NCBI RefSeq assembly: GCF_001190945.1
Contig: NZ_CP011112.1
Coordinates: 3,720,001 to 3,784,000, forward strand
Source of the DNA: Luteipulveratus mongoliensis
GTDB taxonomy: Bacteria; Actinomycetota; Actinomycetes; Actinomycetales; Dermatophilaceae
Reading direction: 5' to 3'
DNA: 64,000 bases
Shown piece by piece: positions 35,129 to 43,391 of this stretch; positions within the stretch are counted from its first letter, which is position 1, and each line of letters begins with the position of its first letter. The notes beneath the pieces were generated by a model. That model was not told where the DNA came from and made no database searches. It saw only the letters and a program-made list of their open reading frames with translations. The translations under genes were made by a program, and so were the position numbers.

Positions 35129-36229
35129 TCAGTACGCCATGTCCATCACCTCGCGCACCCGCTGAAGGGTCTTCTCCGCGACCTCGTTCGCCCGCGAGTT
35201 TCCTTCCCGCAGAATCTGATCCACGTACGACAGGTCCTCGGCCAGTTCTGCGCGTCGGGCTCGGTGGTCGGCCAGGCCGTCATTGACCGCGGCCGTCGTG
35301 ACAGCCTTCAGCCTGGCCGCTCCCCCGTGACCGATCTGCTCGGCGAGCGACTGAGGCGAGTCGCCGAGGAAGCGCGCCGCCGTCTCGAGCATGCTGGCGA
35401 CCTCCGGCCGCCGGTCCGGCTCGTAGGTGATCGTCCGTTCGGAGTCGGTACGTGCTCGACGGATCAGGTCAGCGGTCTCATCGGCGGTTGCCGAGAGAGC
35501 GATGGCGTTGCCACGGCTCTTGGCCATCTTGTGGCCGTCGATCCCCAGCACGTTCGGCGTGGGAGAGAGCAACGCGTCGGGCTCAGCGAACACCGTTGCG
35601 CCGCCTGCATATCGGGTGTTGAAGCGACGGGCGATGAGTCGAGTCTGCTCGACGTGCGGCAGCTGGTCCCGGCCAACAGGCACCACGTTGCCGTGACAGA
35701 ACAGGATGTCTGCCGCCTGGTGCACCGGATACGTCAGCAGCAGACCGCTGAGCGCGCGAGCACCGGTGGCCGCCAGCTCCTCCTTCACCGTCGGGTTGCG
35801 TCGTAGCTCGGCGTCCGTGATCAACGACAGGAACGGCAGCATCAGCTGGTTGAGCGCCGGGACGGCCGAGTGGCAGAAGATCGTCGACCGGGCCGGATCG
35901 ATGCCGGCCGCGAGGTAGTCCAGGACCAGCCCCCGCACGTTCTGCCGCATCGCTCCGATCTGGTCACGATCGGTGATCACCTGGTAGTCGGCGATGATGA
36001 CGTACGTCTCGACGCCCTTGTCCTGCAACGCAACTCGGTTACGCAGACTGGCGAGGTAGTGGCCGATGTGCAGGGCTCCGGTGGGCCGGTCGCCGGTCAG
36101 CATCCGCAGCTCAGCGTGTGCCGGGCTGGTCGGGTCGTCAATGATCTGCTGCAGCACGTCGCTGCGCTCCCGCGCGACGTCGTACGACCGGTCCCGACGG
36201 GCGGATGAAGGTTCGGTCAGGGTGTTCAT
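35129..36229 (-). CDS. trpS: Tryptophanyl-tRNA synthetase
   Basis: Class Ic synthetase charging tRNA-Trp. In 366 residues from ATG 36229: the HIGH motif GALHIGH (HIGH at 54-57) and the KMSKS-type loop KMAKS (234-238). CAGGAG six bases before the ATG fixes the start. An upstream leader peptide with three Trp codons and a terminator hairpin (36278-36392) indicates attenuation by Trp-tRNA supply. Tail-to-tail with a methyltransferase gene, one base apart. Confidence 0.97.
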   Translation of the reverse strand: MNTLTEPSSARRDRSYDVARERSDVLQQIIDDPTSPAHAELRMLTGDRPTGALHIGHYLASLRNRVALQDKGVETYVIIADYQVITDRDQIGAMRQNVRGLVLDYLAAGIDPARSTIFCHSAVPALNQLMLPFLSLITDAELRRNPTVKEELAATGARALSGLLLTYPVHQAADILFCHGNVVPVGRDQLPHVEQTRLIARRFNTRYAGGATVFAEPDALLSPTPNVLGIDGHKMAKSRGNAIALSATADETADLIRRARTDSERTITYEPDRRPEVASMLETAARFLGDSPQSLAEQIGHGGAARLKAVTTAAVNDGLADHRARRAELAEDLSYVDQILREGNSRANEVAEKTLQRVREVMDMAY

Positions 36230-36277
36230 GAGTACTCCTGGGGTGAGGCCCCCGGGACACGTCGCCGCACATGACAA

Positions 36278-36297
36278 ACGCCGCCCGAGGGCGGCGT
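36278..36297 (-). terminator. Attenuator terminator of trpS
   Basis: A 9-bp stem ACGCCGCCC / GGGCGGCGT in the transcript sense with a very short loop, followed by TTTGTC. It lies between the Trp leader peptide and trpS. Confidence 0.75.
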
Positions 36298-36324
36298 GAG
36301 AAGGAAGAAGAGGTCTCGTCAGCG

Positions 36325-36392
36325 GCCGCCGGTCAGGACAGCCACCACCACTGGCGCGCGGGACGAGAGATCAAAGCCATGGACGCAGGTTA
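36325..36392 (-). promoter_or_regulatory. trpS leader: promoter, leader peptide and antiterminator element
   Basis: A -10-like TAACCT (36387-36392) ends 6 bases before the leader ATG, so the transcript is probably leaderless; it overlaps the TAA of the MFS gene upstream. After the leader stop the RNA reads GGCGGC (36325-36330), which can pair with GCCGCC in the 5' arm of the terminator. A ribosome stalled at the Trp codons would leave GGCGGC free and block the terminator; one that reaches the stop would cover it and let the terminator form. Confidence 0.7.
36333..36380 (-). CDS. Tryptophan leader peptide of trpS
   Basis: A 15-residue frame MALISRPARQWWWLS with three consecutive TGG codons (36342-36350), located 103 bases upstream of trpS and followed by an antiterminator-capable segment and a terminator hairpin. 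The arrangement matches Trp-dependent ribosome-mediated attenuation. It is too short for ordinary gene finders. Confidence 0.85.
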   Translation of the reverse strand: MALISRPARQWWWLS

Positions 36393-37637
36393 CGACATGA
36401 CCGCAGTCGGCATCGACTGAACGTGACGGCTCGGCGCGCTCCGGGAGCGCCACAGGAGCACACCCACTGCTCCCGCGAGGAGATAGAGGCCCGCGACGTA
36501 ACCGACCAGACCGTTCCATCCGGCAGCGCTGTACGCCAGCCCCGCACACGCTCCGGCGACCGAGCTGCCGACGTAGTAGGCGAAGAGGTAGAGCGCACTC
36601 GCCTCCGCGCGGTGCTCGTGAGCGAGGCGCCCCACCCAGCCGCTCGCCACCGCGTGCGCTCCGAAGAACCCGGCCGTGAACAGCAGCACTCCGACCAGCA
36701 CGCAGATCAGCGAGCTCGGCAACGTGAGAGCGAGGCCCGCCAGCGCGGTCCCCTCACTCATCACCAGCACCGCGCCGCGTCCGGCCCGATCCGCGAGCCG
36801 ACCGGCGATAGCCGACGACACCGTGCCCGACAGGTACATGAGGAAGACCAGACCGACGATCGTCTGAGGGAGATCGAACGGGCTTGCCAGCAAACGGAAT
36901 CCAAGGATGTTGTACGCCGACACGAAGCCTCCCATCAGCAGGAGTCCGCTCGCGAACAGCGCCAGCAGGTCGGGCTCCCGGAGGTGTTCGAGCAGGTTCC
37001 GTGCCGTCGTGAGGAAGCCGACGCGCTGCGGCCGGAAGTGCTCCGACGGTGGCGCCAGGCGCAGGAACCATGCAGTGAAGGCGAGCGAGACGAGAGCCGC
37101 CACCTCGAGCGCCCACCGCCAGCTGCTCACATCGAGCACGAACGAAGCCAGCAGTCGCCCCGCCAGCCCACCGATCGTCGTACCCGCGATGTATCGACCC
37201 ATGGCAGCACCCAGGGAGTGGGCGTGCACCTCCTCGGCGAGGTAGGCCATCGCCGTCGCGGGAACTCCGGCCAGGGCCAGCCCCTCCAGCCCGCGCAGCA
37301 CGACGAGCACCTCCATCGACGGCGCCCAGGGCACGATCACGCCGATCACTGCCGACAGCAGCGCGGAAGAAGCCATCACCCGGGTCCGGCCGAAGCGCTC
37401 GGACAGCGCACTCGCCGGGATGATCGCGAGGGCGAGCATGCCCGTCGTCGCAGACACGGCCAGCGCCGACGTCGCGGGAGAGACCGAGAAGTCGTCGGCG
37501 AGCTGCGGGAGAACGGCCTGGGCGGCGTACATCGCCACGAAGGTGGTCATGCCGGCCGCGAAGAGCGCCGCAGTGATCCGCCGGTAGCCCGCATCACCGC
37601 GCTGGTAGCCCGCGGGCTCGGTCGGGGCGTGGCTCAT
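36390..37637 (-). CDS. MFS transporter (YnfM/CynX-like exporter)
   Basis: A 12-TM major facilitator of 415 residues. The loop 2-3 motif is ALSERFGRTRVM and the loop 8-9 repeat is GRLADRAGRGAVL. ITAALFAAGMTTFVAMYAAQAVLPQLADDF is the start of TM1. The nearest recognisable group is the YnfM-type drug/arabinose-like efflux family. The divergent LysR gene probably controls it. ATG 37637 taken; ATG 37646 possible. Its stop overlaps the promoter of the trpS leader. Confidence 0.88.
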   Translation of the reverse strand: MSHAPTEPAGYQRGDAGYRRITAALFAAGMTTFVAMYAAQAVLPQLADDFSVSPATSALAVSATTGMLALAIIPASALSERFGRTRVMASSALLSAVIGVIVPWAPSMEVLVVLRGLEGLALAGVPATAMAYLAEEVHAHSLGAAMGRYIAGTTIGGLAGRLLASFVLDVSSWRWALEVAALVSLAFTAWFLRLAPPSEHFRPQRVGFLTTARNLLEHLREPDLLALFASGLLLMGGFVSAYNILGFRLLASPFDLPQTIVGLVFLMYLSGTVSSAIAGRLADRAGRGAVLVMSEGTALAGLALTLPSSLICVLVGVLLFTAGFFGAHAVASGWVGRLAHEHRAEASALYLFAYYVGSSVAGACAGLAYSAAGWNGLVGYVAGLYLLAGAVGVLLWRSRSAPSRHVQSMPTAVMS

Positions 37638-37695
37638 GCCTCCCATGCTGACGGCCGCGCCGATCATACGGAAATGAATCTTTGATCGCTGACTC

Positions 37696-37710
37696 ATGCA
37701 CTAGACGCAT
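37696..37710. promoter_or_regulatory. LysR box between MFS and LysR genes
   Basis: ATGC-N7-GCAT palindrome containing the T-N11-A pattern of LysR-type operators, in the 85-base gap between the divergent MFS and LysR genes. A larger inverted repeat (CTCATGCA at 37693 and TGCATGAG at 37720) overlaps it and reaches the LysR start codon. Confidence 0.55.
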
Positions 37711-37722
37711 AAAGTGCTGTGC

Positions 37723-38586
37723 ATGAGAGACGCCGTCCGCTGGTTCGTCGTCCTCGCCGAGGAGGAGAACGTCACGGCCGCGGCAGCTCGGCTGCAGATG
37801 TCGCAACCGACGCTGTCCCGGATGCTCGGGCGGCTCGAACGACGACTCGGTGTCCCGCTCTTCGACCGCCACGGCCGCCGGCTCTCTCTGAACGACACCG
37901 GCAACCGGTACGCCGAGCACGTCCGCCGCGCGGACCGTGAGCTCGCGTTGGCCGAGCAGGTGGTCGCCGACCTGACCGCTGAGGGACCACGCGTCGTACG
38001 CCTGGGCTTCCTCCACTCGTTCGGCACCTGGCTGGTGCCCGACCTGGTCCGTCGTGCCCGCGAGCACGACCCCAGCCTGTCGTTCGAGCTCGTGCAGGAC
38101 GCTGCCGACGTCATCCGGGACGGCGTGATCGACGGCAGCCTCGACCTCGGGATCCTGTCGCCGCAACCGACCTCGAGGCAGGTGACCTGGCGACGGCTGA
38201 TGCGCCAGTCCGTTGTGCTGGCCGTCCCGCCTGGTCACGCTGTCGAGACCCGTCGTGGCGTACGTGTCGAGGAGCTCGAGGGAGAGGCGTTCGTCTCGAT
38301 GCCCCCTGAGTACGGCATGCGCCAGATGCTCGACGACGCTTGTGCCGCAGCAGGATTCGAGCCACGGATCGTCGTGGAGTGCCAAGACCTGCACACCGTT
38401 GCCGGCCTGGTATCGGCCGGGATCGGCGTCGCGCTGCTGCCTGCGGAGCAGACGCCGCGCTACAGCGCCGGTGTGGCGACCACTCCCCTGCTGGGCGCCG
38501 GCGCCGGACGAGATGTCGGCCTCGTCTGGGCGCGGCATCGTCCGCTCTCGGCACCCGCGCGGGCGGTCCGCGACATCGTGTCGTGA
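37723..38586 (+). CDS. LysR family transcriptional regulator
   Basis: A 287-residue regulator with the LysR winged helix at the N-terminus (RDAVRWFVVLAEEENVTAAA, MSQPTLSRMLGRLERRLG) and a periplasmic-binding-type effector domain. ATG 37723 gives the canonical short N-terminus; GTG 37714 is possible. Divergent from the MFS transporter gene, its probable target. Confidence 0.92.
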   Translation: MRDAVRWFVVLAEEENVTAAAARLQMSQPTLSRMLGRLERRLGVPLFDRHGRRLSLNDTGNRYAEHVRRADRELALAEQVVADLTAEGPRVVRLGFLHSFGTWLVPDLVRRAREHDPSLSFELVQDAADVIRDGVIDGSLDLGILSPQPTSRQVTWRRLMRQSVVLAVPPGHAVETRRGVRVEELEGEAFVSMPPEYGMRQMLDDACAAAGFEPRIVVECQDLHTVAGLVSAGIGVALLPAEQTPRYSAGVATTPLLGAGAGRDVGLVWARHRPLSAPARAVRDIVS

Positions 38587-38618
38587 GGCTGTCCGAGACG
38601 GGCGATACGGTCAGCGGC

Positions 38619-38975
38619 ATGAGTGATGTGACGCTGTTGCACAACCCGCGCTGCTCGACCTCGCGCGCCGCCCAGGACGAGATCACGGCGGCCGGTGTCG
38701 ACGCCGACGTCGTGCAGTACCTCAAGGATCCGCTGGACGCCGATCAGCTCCGAGCGCTGCTCGCCAAGCTCGAGGACGAGCCGACGGATCTGGTTCGTCG
38801 GGACGCGGCGTTCAAGGAGCTCGGGCTCACCGATGCTGACGTCGCGACTGCGGATCAGGTCGTGGCCGTGCTGCTGGAGCACCCGCGGCTCATGCAGCGT
38901 CCCGTGATCGTGAAGGGTGACCGCGCGATCATCGGTCGGCCGAAGGACCGCGTCCCGGCCTTCCTCGCGGACTAG
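38619..38975 (+). CDS. ArsC-family reductase (glutaredoxin-type fold)
   Basis: A 118-residue ArsC/YfgD-type protein with HNPRCSTSR, the HNPxCxxSR catalytic loop whose Cys attacks arsenate using glutathione or mycothiol-type thiols, and RPVIVKGDRAIIGRPKDRV near the C-terminus. Whether it reduces arsenate in this host is untested and no ars operon surrounds it. Its stop lies 3 bases from the miaB stop on the other strand. Confidence 0.9.
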   Translation: MSDVTLLHNPRCSTSRAAQDEITAAGVDADVVQYLKDPLDADQLRALLAKLEDEPTDLVRRDAAFKELGLTDADVATADQVVAVLLEHPRLMQRPVIVKGDRAIIGRPKDRVPAFLAD

Positions 38976-38978
38976 GAG

Positions 38979-40496
38979 TCAGATGCCGCAGGCAGGTGCG
39001 GCGACCTCAGCGGTCGCCGGCTTGCCGATGCGTGGCATTCCCAGCGCAACTGCAGGCTTCTTGGTCACACCGTCAGCAGCGTTCTCCTGCAACGCTTCCC
39101 ACGCATCACCGCCACGCGTTCGGCGGATCGAGAAGGCGCCTCCCTCGATACCTGAGTCGGCCACGAGATGGTGCGGCGCGCCGTACGTCACCTCGACGGT
39201 CACCACGTCTCCCGGCCGCGGACGGTCCACGCCCTCCGGCACCGAGAAGTGCACGAGACGGTTGTCCTGGGCCCGACCTGACATGCGATGGGTCGCGGCG
39301 TCCTTGCGGCCCTCGCCGGGTGCGACGAGGACCTCGACGGCGCGGCCCTCGACCGCGCGGTTCTCCGCCCAGGAAACCTCCTCCTGGACCTTCAGCAGGC
39401 GCTCGAACCGTTCTTGCACCACGGCTTTCGGGAGCTGGTCGGGCATGGTCGCGGCCGGAGTGCCAGGACGGATGGAGTACTGGAAGGTGAAGGCGGAGGA
39501 GAACCGAGCCTCGCGTACGACCCGCAACGTCTCGTCGAAGTCCTCCTCGGTCTCGCCCGGGAAGCCCACGATGAGGTCGGTCGTGATCGCGGCCTCGGGC
39601 ATGCGGTCGCGGACCCGGTCGAGGATGCCGAGGAACTTCGCCGACCGGTAGGAGCGGCGCATGTCCTTGAGGACCTTGTCGGATCCGGCCTGCAGCGGCA
39701 TGTGCAGGGACGGCATGACGTTGGGCGTCTCGGCCATCGCGTCGATCACGTCGTCGGTGAAGGCAGCCGGGTGTGGGCTGGTGAAGCGCACGCGCTCCAG
39801 TCCCTCGATGTCGCCGCACGCGCGCAGCAGCTTGCCGAATGCCAGCCGGTCCCCGAACTCGACGCCGTAGGAGTTGACGTTCTGTCCGAGCAGCGTGACC
39901 TCGACGACGCCCTGCTCGACCAGCGCCTCGATCTCGGCAAGGATCTCGCCGGGGCGGCGGTCCTTCTCCTTGCCGCGCAGGGCCGGGACGATGCAGAACG
40001 TGCAGGTGTTGTTGCAGCCCACCGAGATCGATACCCAGCCGCTGTACGCCGAGTCGCGCCGCGTGGGCAGTGTCGACGGGAACGTCTCGAGTGACTCCAG
40101 GATCTCGACCTGCGCCTCGGCGTTGTGCCGGGCGCGCTCCAGCAGGACGGGCAGCGACCCGACGTTGTGCGTCCCGAAGACCACGTCGACCCACGGAGCC
40201 CGCCGGACGATCTCGCCGCGGTCCTTCTGCGCGAGGCAGCCGCCGACAGCGATCTGCATGCCGGGGTGCGCATCCTTCACGGGACGCAGGTGGCCGAGGT
40301 TGCCGTACAGCTTGTTGTCGGCGTTCTCGCGCACCGCGCAGGTGTTGTAGACGACGACGTCCGGTGCCTCGGGTCGTTCGGCCTTCGCCAGAGCCCCAAC
40401 GTCCGTATAGCCCGCCGACTCCAGCAGGCCGCTGATGCGCTCGGAGTCGTGGACGTTCATCTGGCACCCGTGGGTGCGGACTTCATAGGTTTTCAT
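38979..40496 (-). CDS. miaB: tRNA-2-methylthio-N6-dimethylallyladenosine synthase
   Basis: Radical-SAM methylthiotransferase that adds the 2-methylthio group after MiaA. In 505 residues: the N-terminal domain with THGCQMN and [10 protein letters not shown] cluster ligands, the radical SAM motif [12 protein letters not shown] (CxxxCxxC) and a C-terminal TRAM domain. ATG 40496 is fixed by the conserved [14 protein letters not shown] start. The start codon lies inside the left copy of the 33-bp direct repeat, so only 22 bases of the ancestral upstream sequence remain before the inserted element; expression must come from the insert or run through from its last gene. Confidence 0.97.
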   Translation of the reverse strand: MKTYEVRTHGCQMNVHDSERISGLLESAGYTDVGALAKAERPEAPDVVVYNTCAVRENADNKLYGNLGHLRPVKDAHPGMQIAVGGCLAQKDRGEIVRRAPWVDVVFGTHNVGSLPVLLERARHNAEAQVEILESLETFPSTLPTRRDSAYSGWVSISVGCNNTCTFCIVPALRGKEKDRRPGEILAEIEALVEQGVVEVTLLGQNVNSYGVEFGDRLAFGKLLRACGDIEGLERVRFTSPHPAAFTDDVIDAMAETPNVMPSLHMPLQAGSDKVLKDMRRSYRSAKFLGILDRVRDRMPEAAITTDLIVGFPGETEEDFDETLRVVREARFSSAFTFQYSIRPGTPAATMPDQLPKAVVQERFERLLKVQEEVSWAENRAVEGRAVEVLVAPGEGRKDAATHRMSGRAQDNRLVHFSVPEGVDRPRPGDVVTVEVTYGAPHHLVADSGIEGGAFSIRRTRGGDAWEALQENAADGVTKKPAVALGMPRIGKPATAEVAAPACGI

Positions 40497-40518
40497 GGCG
40501 ACACCCAGGGTACGACGG
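40486..40518 (-). repeat. Left direct repeat (att-like) of the miaB insert
   Basis: 33 bases identical at 32 positions to 42961-42993, the last 27 bases without mismatch. It contains the miaB start codon and its immediate 5' region; the core reads CATGGCGACACCCAGGG on the plus strand. See the right copy and the element entry. Confidence 0.85.
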
Positions 40519-40569
40519 AGCGTCCCGTTCCCGAACCGCCAAGTCTCCCCGCGACGCTCATTGCGTCTC

Positions 40570-41409
40570 TCAGCGCTCAAGTCCCGCATCCCGACTGCGC
40601 GTCCCACGGGCGACCCTCGCGACGTATGACAAACCCTGGGCGTACTGGCCAGGCAGCTGGGTAGCACGTTGCTCCGCAATGCGCGCAGCAAGGCCGATCG
40701 GTCGGGACCGAGCGGCTCGCTCCGCCCGCTGATCCACCACAGCGACTAAGTCGTGCTGGATCTCCGCACGCTGGGCGCGCACCAACGCCAGCTCCTCGCT
40801 CAGCGCGGCCCGCTGCGTCTGGGCGGCGGCCGGATCTTCCTCGGCTAGCGCCAGGTCGTCGGCCAACGTCCTCTCGCGCTCCGACCAGTGCTCAAGTTCC
40901 TTGCTACGCAGCAGCTCTCGCAGCTCCTCGAACACCTCGCCAGCGTTCGCATCGGTGATCTCTCGCACGATGAACGTGTCCGGGTAGATCTCGCGCAGCT
41001 CGTCCATCCGGCCCCGAACCGCGGGCGGCATCTTGCCCATGTCGCGCACCAACCAGAGCATGGTGCCATCGCGCTCGAGCAGCTCTCGATCCTTGCGCAG
41101 CTGCAGCAAGGCGTGCTCGGCGTTGGTGCCACCGGCCTTGGCTTCGATCGCCAACGGGTGCTCCAGCTCGACACCGACATCGTGGAAGCGCCGACCCAGC
41201 TTCGTCGAGTAGTACGCCTCCTGGCTGTATCCACGATCGAGCCTGCAGTCCAGGCCAGCGTGGATCTCCACCACCCATGCATCGCCCACCTGACGGGCGT
41301 GCGCCCACCGTTCGAGCGCCTCGCTGTAACCGTCGAAGTCACGTGGCACCTCGCCACGCTCTTGCTTGCGGGCGACGTACGCAACGAACTCCGCCTCAGT
41401 CGGGACCAT
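40570..41409 (-). CDS. Predicted restriction-endonuclease-fold protein with C-terminal coiled coil
   Basis: A 279-residue protein of unknown function. A possible PD-(D/E)XK core is visible: [16 protein letters not shown] has Asp77 and the E89-x-K91 pair at sensible spacing, followed by [15 protein letters not shown] and a strand [10 protein letters not shown]. Residues about 165-235 are charged and helical, probably a coiled coil. It overlaps the upstream partner gene by 14 bases. The pair could be a toxin with its antidote or a defence module; the nuclease reading rests on the motif only. No terminator separates it from miaB. Confidence 0.72.
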   Translation of the reverse strand: MVPTEAEFVAYVARKQERGEVPRDFDGYSEALERWAHARQVGDAWVVEIHAGLDCRLDRGYSQEAYYSTKLGRRFHDVGVELEHPLAIEAKAGGTNAEHALLQLRKDRELLERDGTMLWLVRDMGKMPPAVRGRMDELREIYPDTFIVREITDANAGEVFEELRELLRSKELEHWSERERTLADDLALAEEDPAAAQTQRAALSEELALVRAQRAEIQHDLVAVVDQRAERAARSRPIGLAARIAEQRATQLPGQYAQGLSYVARVARGTRSRDAGLER

Positions 41410-41965
41410 CGCCGACGCCGAGCCGATTCATGTCCTGCGCGAGGAGGTAGTCCTCCCACTCTTTGGGAGGCAACCGGCCCGCCTCAACCCAGGCGTCATA
41501 GTTCTTCTGCGCACGGCCAAACAACCGCGCCCACTTCTCGCCCGTGCGCTCGGACATCGCAGCCCCGACATGTCGGGCGACCTCGAAGTAGCTGCCCATG
41601 GCCGGCTCGTCGATGACCGGCTCCTTGTCCGAGGACTTCTGGGGCCGCATCGCGATCCACCGCCAGGAGCCCTCGAAGTTGCGGACGAACACCTCACCCA
41701 GGTAGCGCTGGAACCGCTTCTCCCGCTCGCGCCGCCACGACAGGTCGCCCGGCTCCCGGTCCCAGTACCAGCGCAAGGCCGCCTGCTCCGCGTGCCGCAA
41801 CCCCTCCACAGTCCACGGGTCGGCCGGCATGTCCGGCACGTCCTTCTCGAAGAACAACGCGAGCTCGTCGTACATCGCAGCCAGCCAAGCCACGAACACG
41901 GGGTCCTGCTGGTCGCGCTCACGCTGCTCTAGCTCGGCCGGCGTGTACTCCTCGAACCTGCCCAC
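41396..41965 (-). CDS. Partner protein of the insert nuclease, immunity-like
   Basis: A 189-residue soluble protein rich in Trp, Glu and Arg. It contains YLGEVFVRNFEGSWRW, a type of block seen in many bacterial immunity and DUF proteins that often accompany toxins, and an FEVARHVGAAM helix. GTG 41965 has GGGAGGA upstream. The 14-base overlap with the nuclease-like gene implies coupled translation with the partner made first, as in antitoxin-toxin operons. I do not recognise the family with certainty. Confidence 0.7.
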   Translation of the reverse strand: MGRFEEYTPAELEQRERDQQDPVFVAWLAAMYDELALFFEKDVPDMPADPWTVEGLRHAEQAALRWYWDREPGDLSWRREREKRFQRYLGEVFVRNFEGSWRWIAMRPQKSSDKEPVIDEPAMGSYFEVARHVGAAMSERTGEKWARLFGRAQKNYDAWVEAGRLPPKEWEDYLLAQDMNRLGVGDGPD

Positions 41966-42084
41966 GATTGAGTCCTCCCATCTCGCTCACGACACTGCAC
42001 TCGACGTTAGTCCACCGGGGGCTCGACTCGACCATGGCGGATCGGGCGAGCACCTCTGGACCTCGGCTGACTCCTTGAAGTGCC

Positions 42085-42116
42085 AAAGCCCCGACCCATC
42101 ACCGGGTCGGGGCTTT
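42085..42116. terminator. Strong terminator inside the miaB insert
   Basis: A perfect 13-bp stem (AAAGCCCCGACCC / GGGTCGGGGCTTT) with a 6-base loop. It can stop transcription in either direction; it follows the membrane-protein gene by 8 bases and insulates it from the two-gene unit downstream. Confidence 0.88.
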
Positions 42117-42124
42117 GCGCATTC

Positions 42125-42808
42125 CTATGATCCGCCCAGCCAGGTGACAACAGCCAGAGTGACCGCCACTACGGCGACACCCGCACCTATCGCTGCTTCC
42201 AGGAGCATCCTGATGTCCGGGTCGCGGATGATCGCGCCCACAGGGCGCTGCCAGAAGCCGGGAGGTCCGTCTACAAACCTGAAGTTCGCGACCCGATCAA
42301 TGGTGCGGACCGACCCTGGCCCGCCATTGCATACGGCAGTGAACACAAGCTCCTCACCGGTCTTCAGGATCAGCGGCTCCAGACGAGCATCGACGGGGCT
42401 CTCGTCGACGAGGCTCAGGTCGATGAGGCTCACAATCGCCTTCGGGATAGTTGTTGGCAGTGGAAAGGAGACGTTTGGAATGGCGAGCACAAGCGTGTCC
42501 TGGAACGTCCAACCAATCGCATCGCCGTCGGCGCCGAAGTCGTCCTTCGAGAGGTCCTTCCGGCCCGTGTTTCGCACGCGAACCTCGAGCAGCCATGGGT
42601 CGTACACCCGCTCGCCGTCGACCACTACTTCGATCTTCGGGACCGGACCCGACACTCGCCCGTCGATGATCGGAATCCACCTGCTCGTGACGTTGATCCG
42701 GCCAAAGTCCTTGCGAACTATCGGCCAGACTGCAAGTCCGATCCCGACCAGCGTGAGCAACACGAGAAGCCACGAAATCCAGTTCGGAATGTCCGGCAGC
42801 CCATCCAT
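42125..42808 (-). CDS. Two-TM membrane protein, unknown function
   Basis: A 227-residue protein with a transmembrane segment at each end (about 10-30 and 203-224) and a beta-rich middle with LLEVRVRNTGRKDLSKDDF, a block that recurs in uncharacterised actinobacterial proteins (VRNxGRxDI pattern). GGGGAGG precedes ATG 42808. Its base composition is visibly less G+C-rich than the neighbours, which supports transfer. It may act as a membrane effector, but nothing in the sequence proves it. Confidence 0.72.
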   Translation of the reverse strand: MDGLPDIPNWISWLLVLLTLVGIGLAVWPIVRKDFGRINVTSRWIPIIDGRVSGPVPKIEVVVDGERVYDPWLLEVRVRNTGRKDLSKDDFGADGDAIGWTFQDTLVLAIPNVSFPLPTTIPKAIVSLIDLSLVDESPVDARLEPLILKTGEELVFTAVCNGGPGSVRTIDRVANFRFVDGPPGFWQRPVGAIIRDPDIRMLLEAAIGAGVAVVAVTLAVVTWLGGS

Positions 42809-42960
42809 CGCAACCTCCCCATCGCCCTGACACGCCCAAAGACTTTCGCAGCCTAGCCTCGCGGCCCTATAGCCGCACGGGTCACGCGAATCCTCTTTCC
42901 TCCCAATGGCTTTCGTCCTTCACGTCGACTCGCCGCTACGTAGGTGCAAGAAGGATCTGC

Positions 42961-42993
42961 TAGGTCTTCATGGCGACACCCAGGGTACGACGG
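42961..42993 (-). repeat. Right direct repeat (att-like) of the miaB insert
   Basis: Second copy of the 33-bp repeat, one mismatch (42966 against 40491). In the miaB direction it reads ATG AAG ACC TAG, so the copied start codon leads straight to a stop. The 149 bases before it back to 42812 show no gene; the 108 bases after it, up to the small membrane protein gene, are probably the original upstream region of miaB. Confidence 0.85.
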
Positions 42994-43101
42994 TCCCCCA
43001 CCTCTCCCCGAACCGTTGCATTGGCGGACCATCACGGTGGAGGGTCGCGAGTGAGGGGCCGTCGGTCGACTGGACATTTCTCCGCAGAACGGGCTGGCCA
43101 C

Positions 43102-43329
43102 TCACTCGGTCCAAGTGCCGGCGGGCCAGTCGGCGGAGCTCATCTCCCGTTCCTGCCGAACATCGACCACGATGGCGCTGACCAGGCCAGCCGTCATCAG
43201 CGCTGGCCATGGTGCGGTGTCCCAGTGACGCAACCGCAGCTCGTTCACGAAGAACCCCGCGAAGACGAGCGCGCCGATGAGGAAGATCGCACGCACCACG
43301 CGCTGTTCGGTGCGTCGCTCGAGCCTCAT
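43102..43329 (-). CDS. Small two-TM membrane protein
   Basis: A 75-residue frame: basic start MRLERRTEQRVVRAIFLIGA, a hydrophobic segment (about 13-29), a second weaker one (about 41-56), and a charged tail. It lies outside the insert and probably was the gene next to miaB before the insertion. No family recognised; support is composition and membrane pattern. Confidence 0.5.
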   Translation of the reverse strand: MRLERRTEQRVVRAIFLIGALVFAGFFVNELRLRHWDTAPWPALMTAGLVSAIVVDVRQEREMSSADWPAGTWTE

Positions 43330-43391
43330 ATTCGGACACTACGACGCCACGCGCTCGGGTGTGCGCCAATCTCCTGAAGGTCCGGGCTCCG

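Larger units (their letters stand above)
40486..42993. mobile_element. 2.5-kb genomic insert at the 5' end of miaB
   Basis: A segment bounded by two 33-bp direct repeats (40486-40518 and 42961-42993, 2,475 bases apart). It separates miaB from what looks like its ancestral upstream flank. The right copy also holds a vestigial start that reads ATG AAG ACC TAG in the miaB direction, as expected if the target was the start of miaB. It holds three minus-strand genes: a nuclease-like protein, a partner upstream of it and a two-TM membrane protein. No integrase, transposase or terminal inverted repeats are visible. Repeat length fits site-specific integration better than a transposon target duplication. 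Confidence 0.7.

Noticed and set aside
40486-42993. Insertion sequence
   Set aside because: No transposase and no terminal inverted repeats; a 33-bp direct repeat is too long for an ordinary transposon target duplication.
42853-43101. 82-codon minus-strand frame across the right direct repeat
   Set aside because: It spans the repeat and intergenic DNA, has low-complexity basic composition and no ribosome-binding site.
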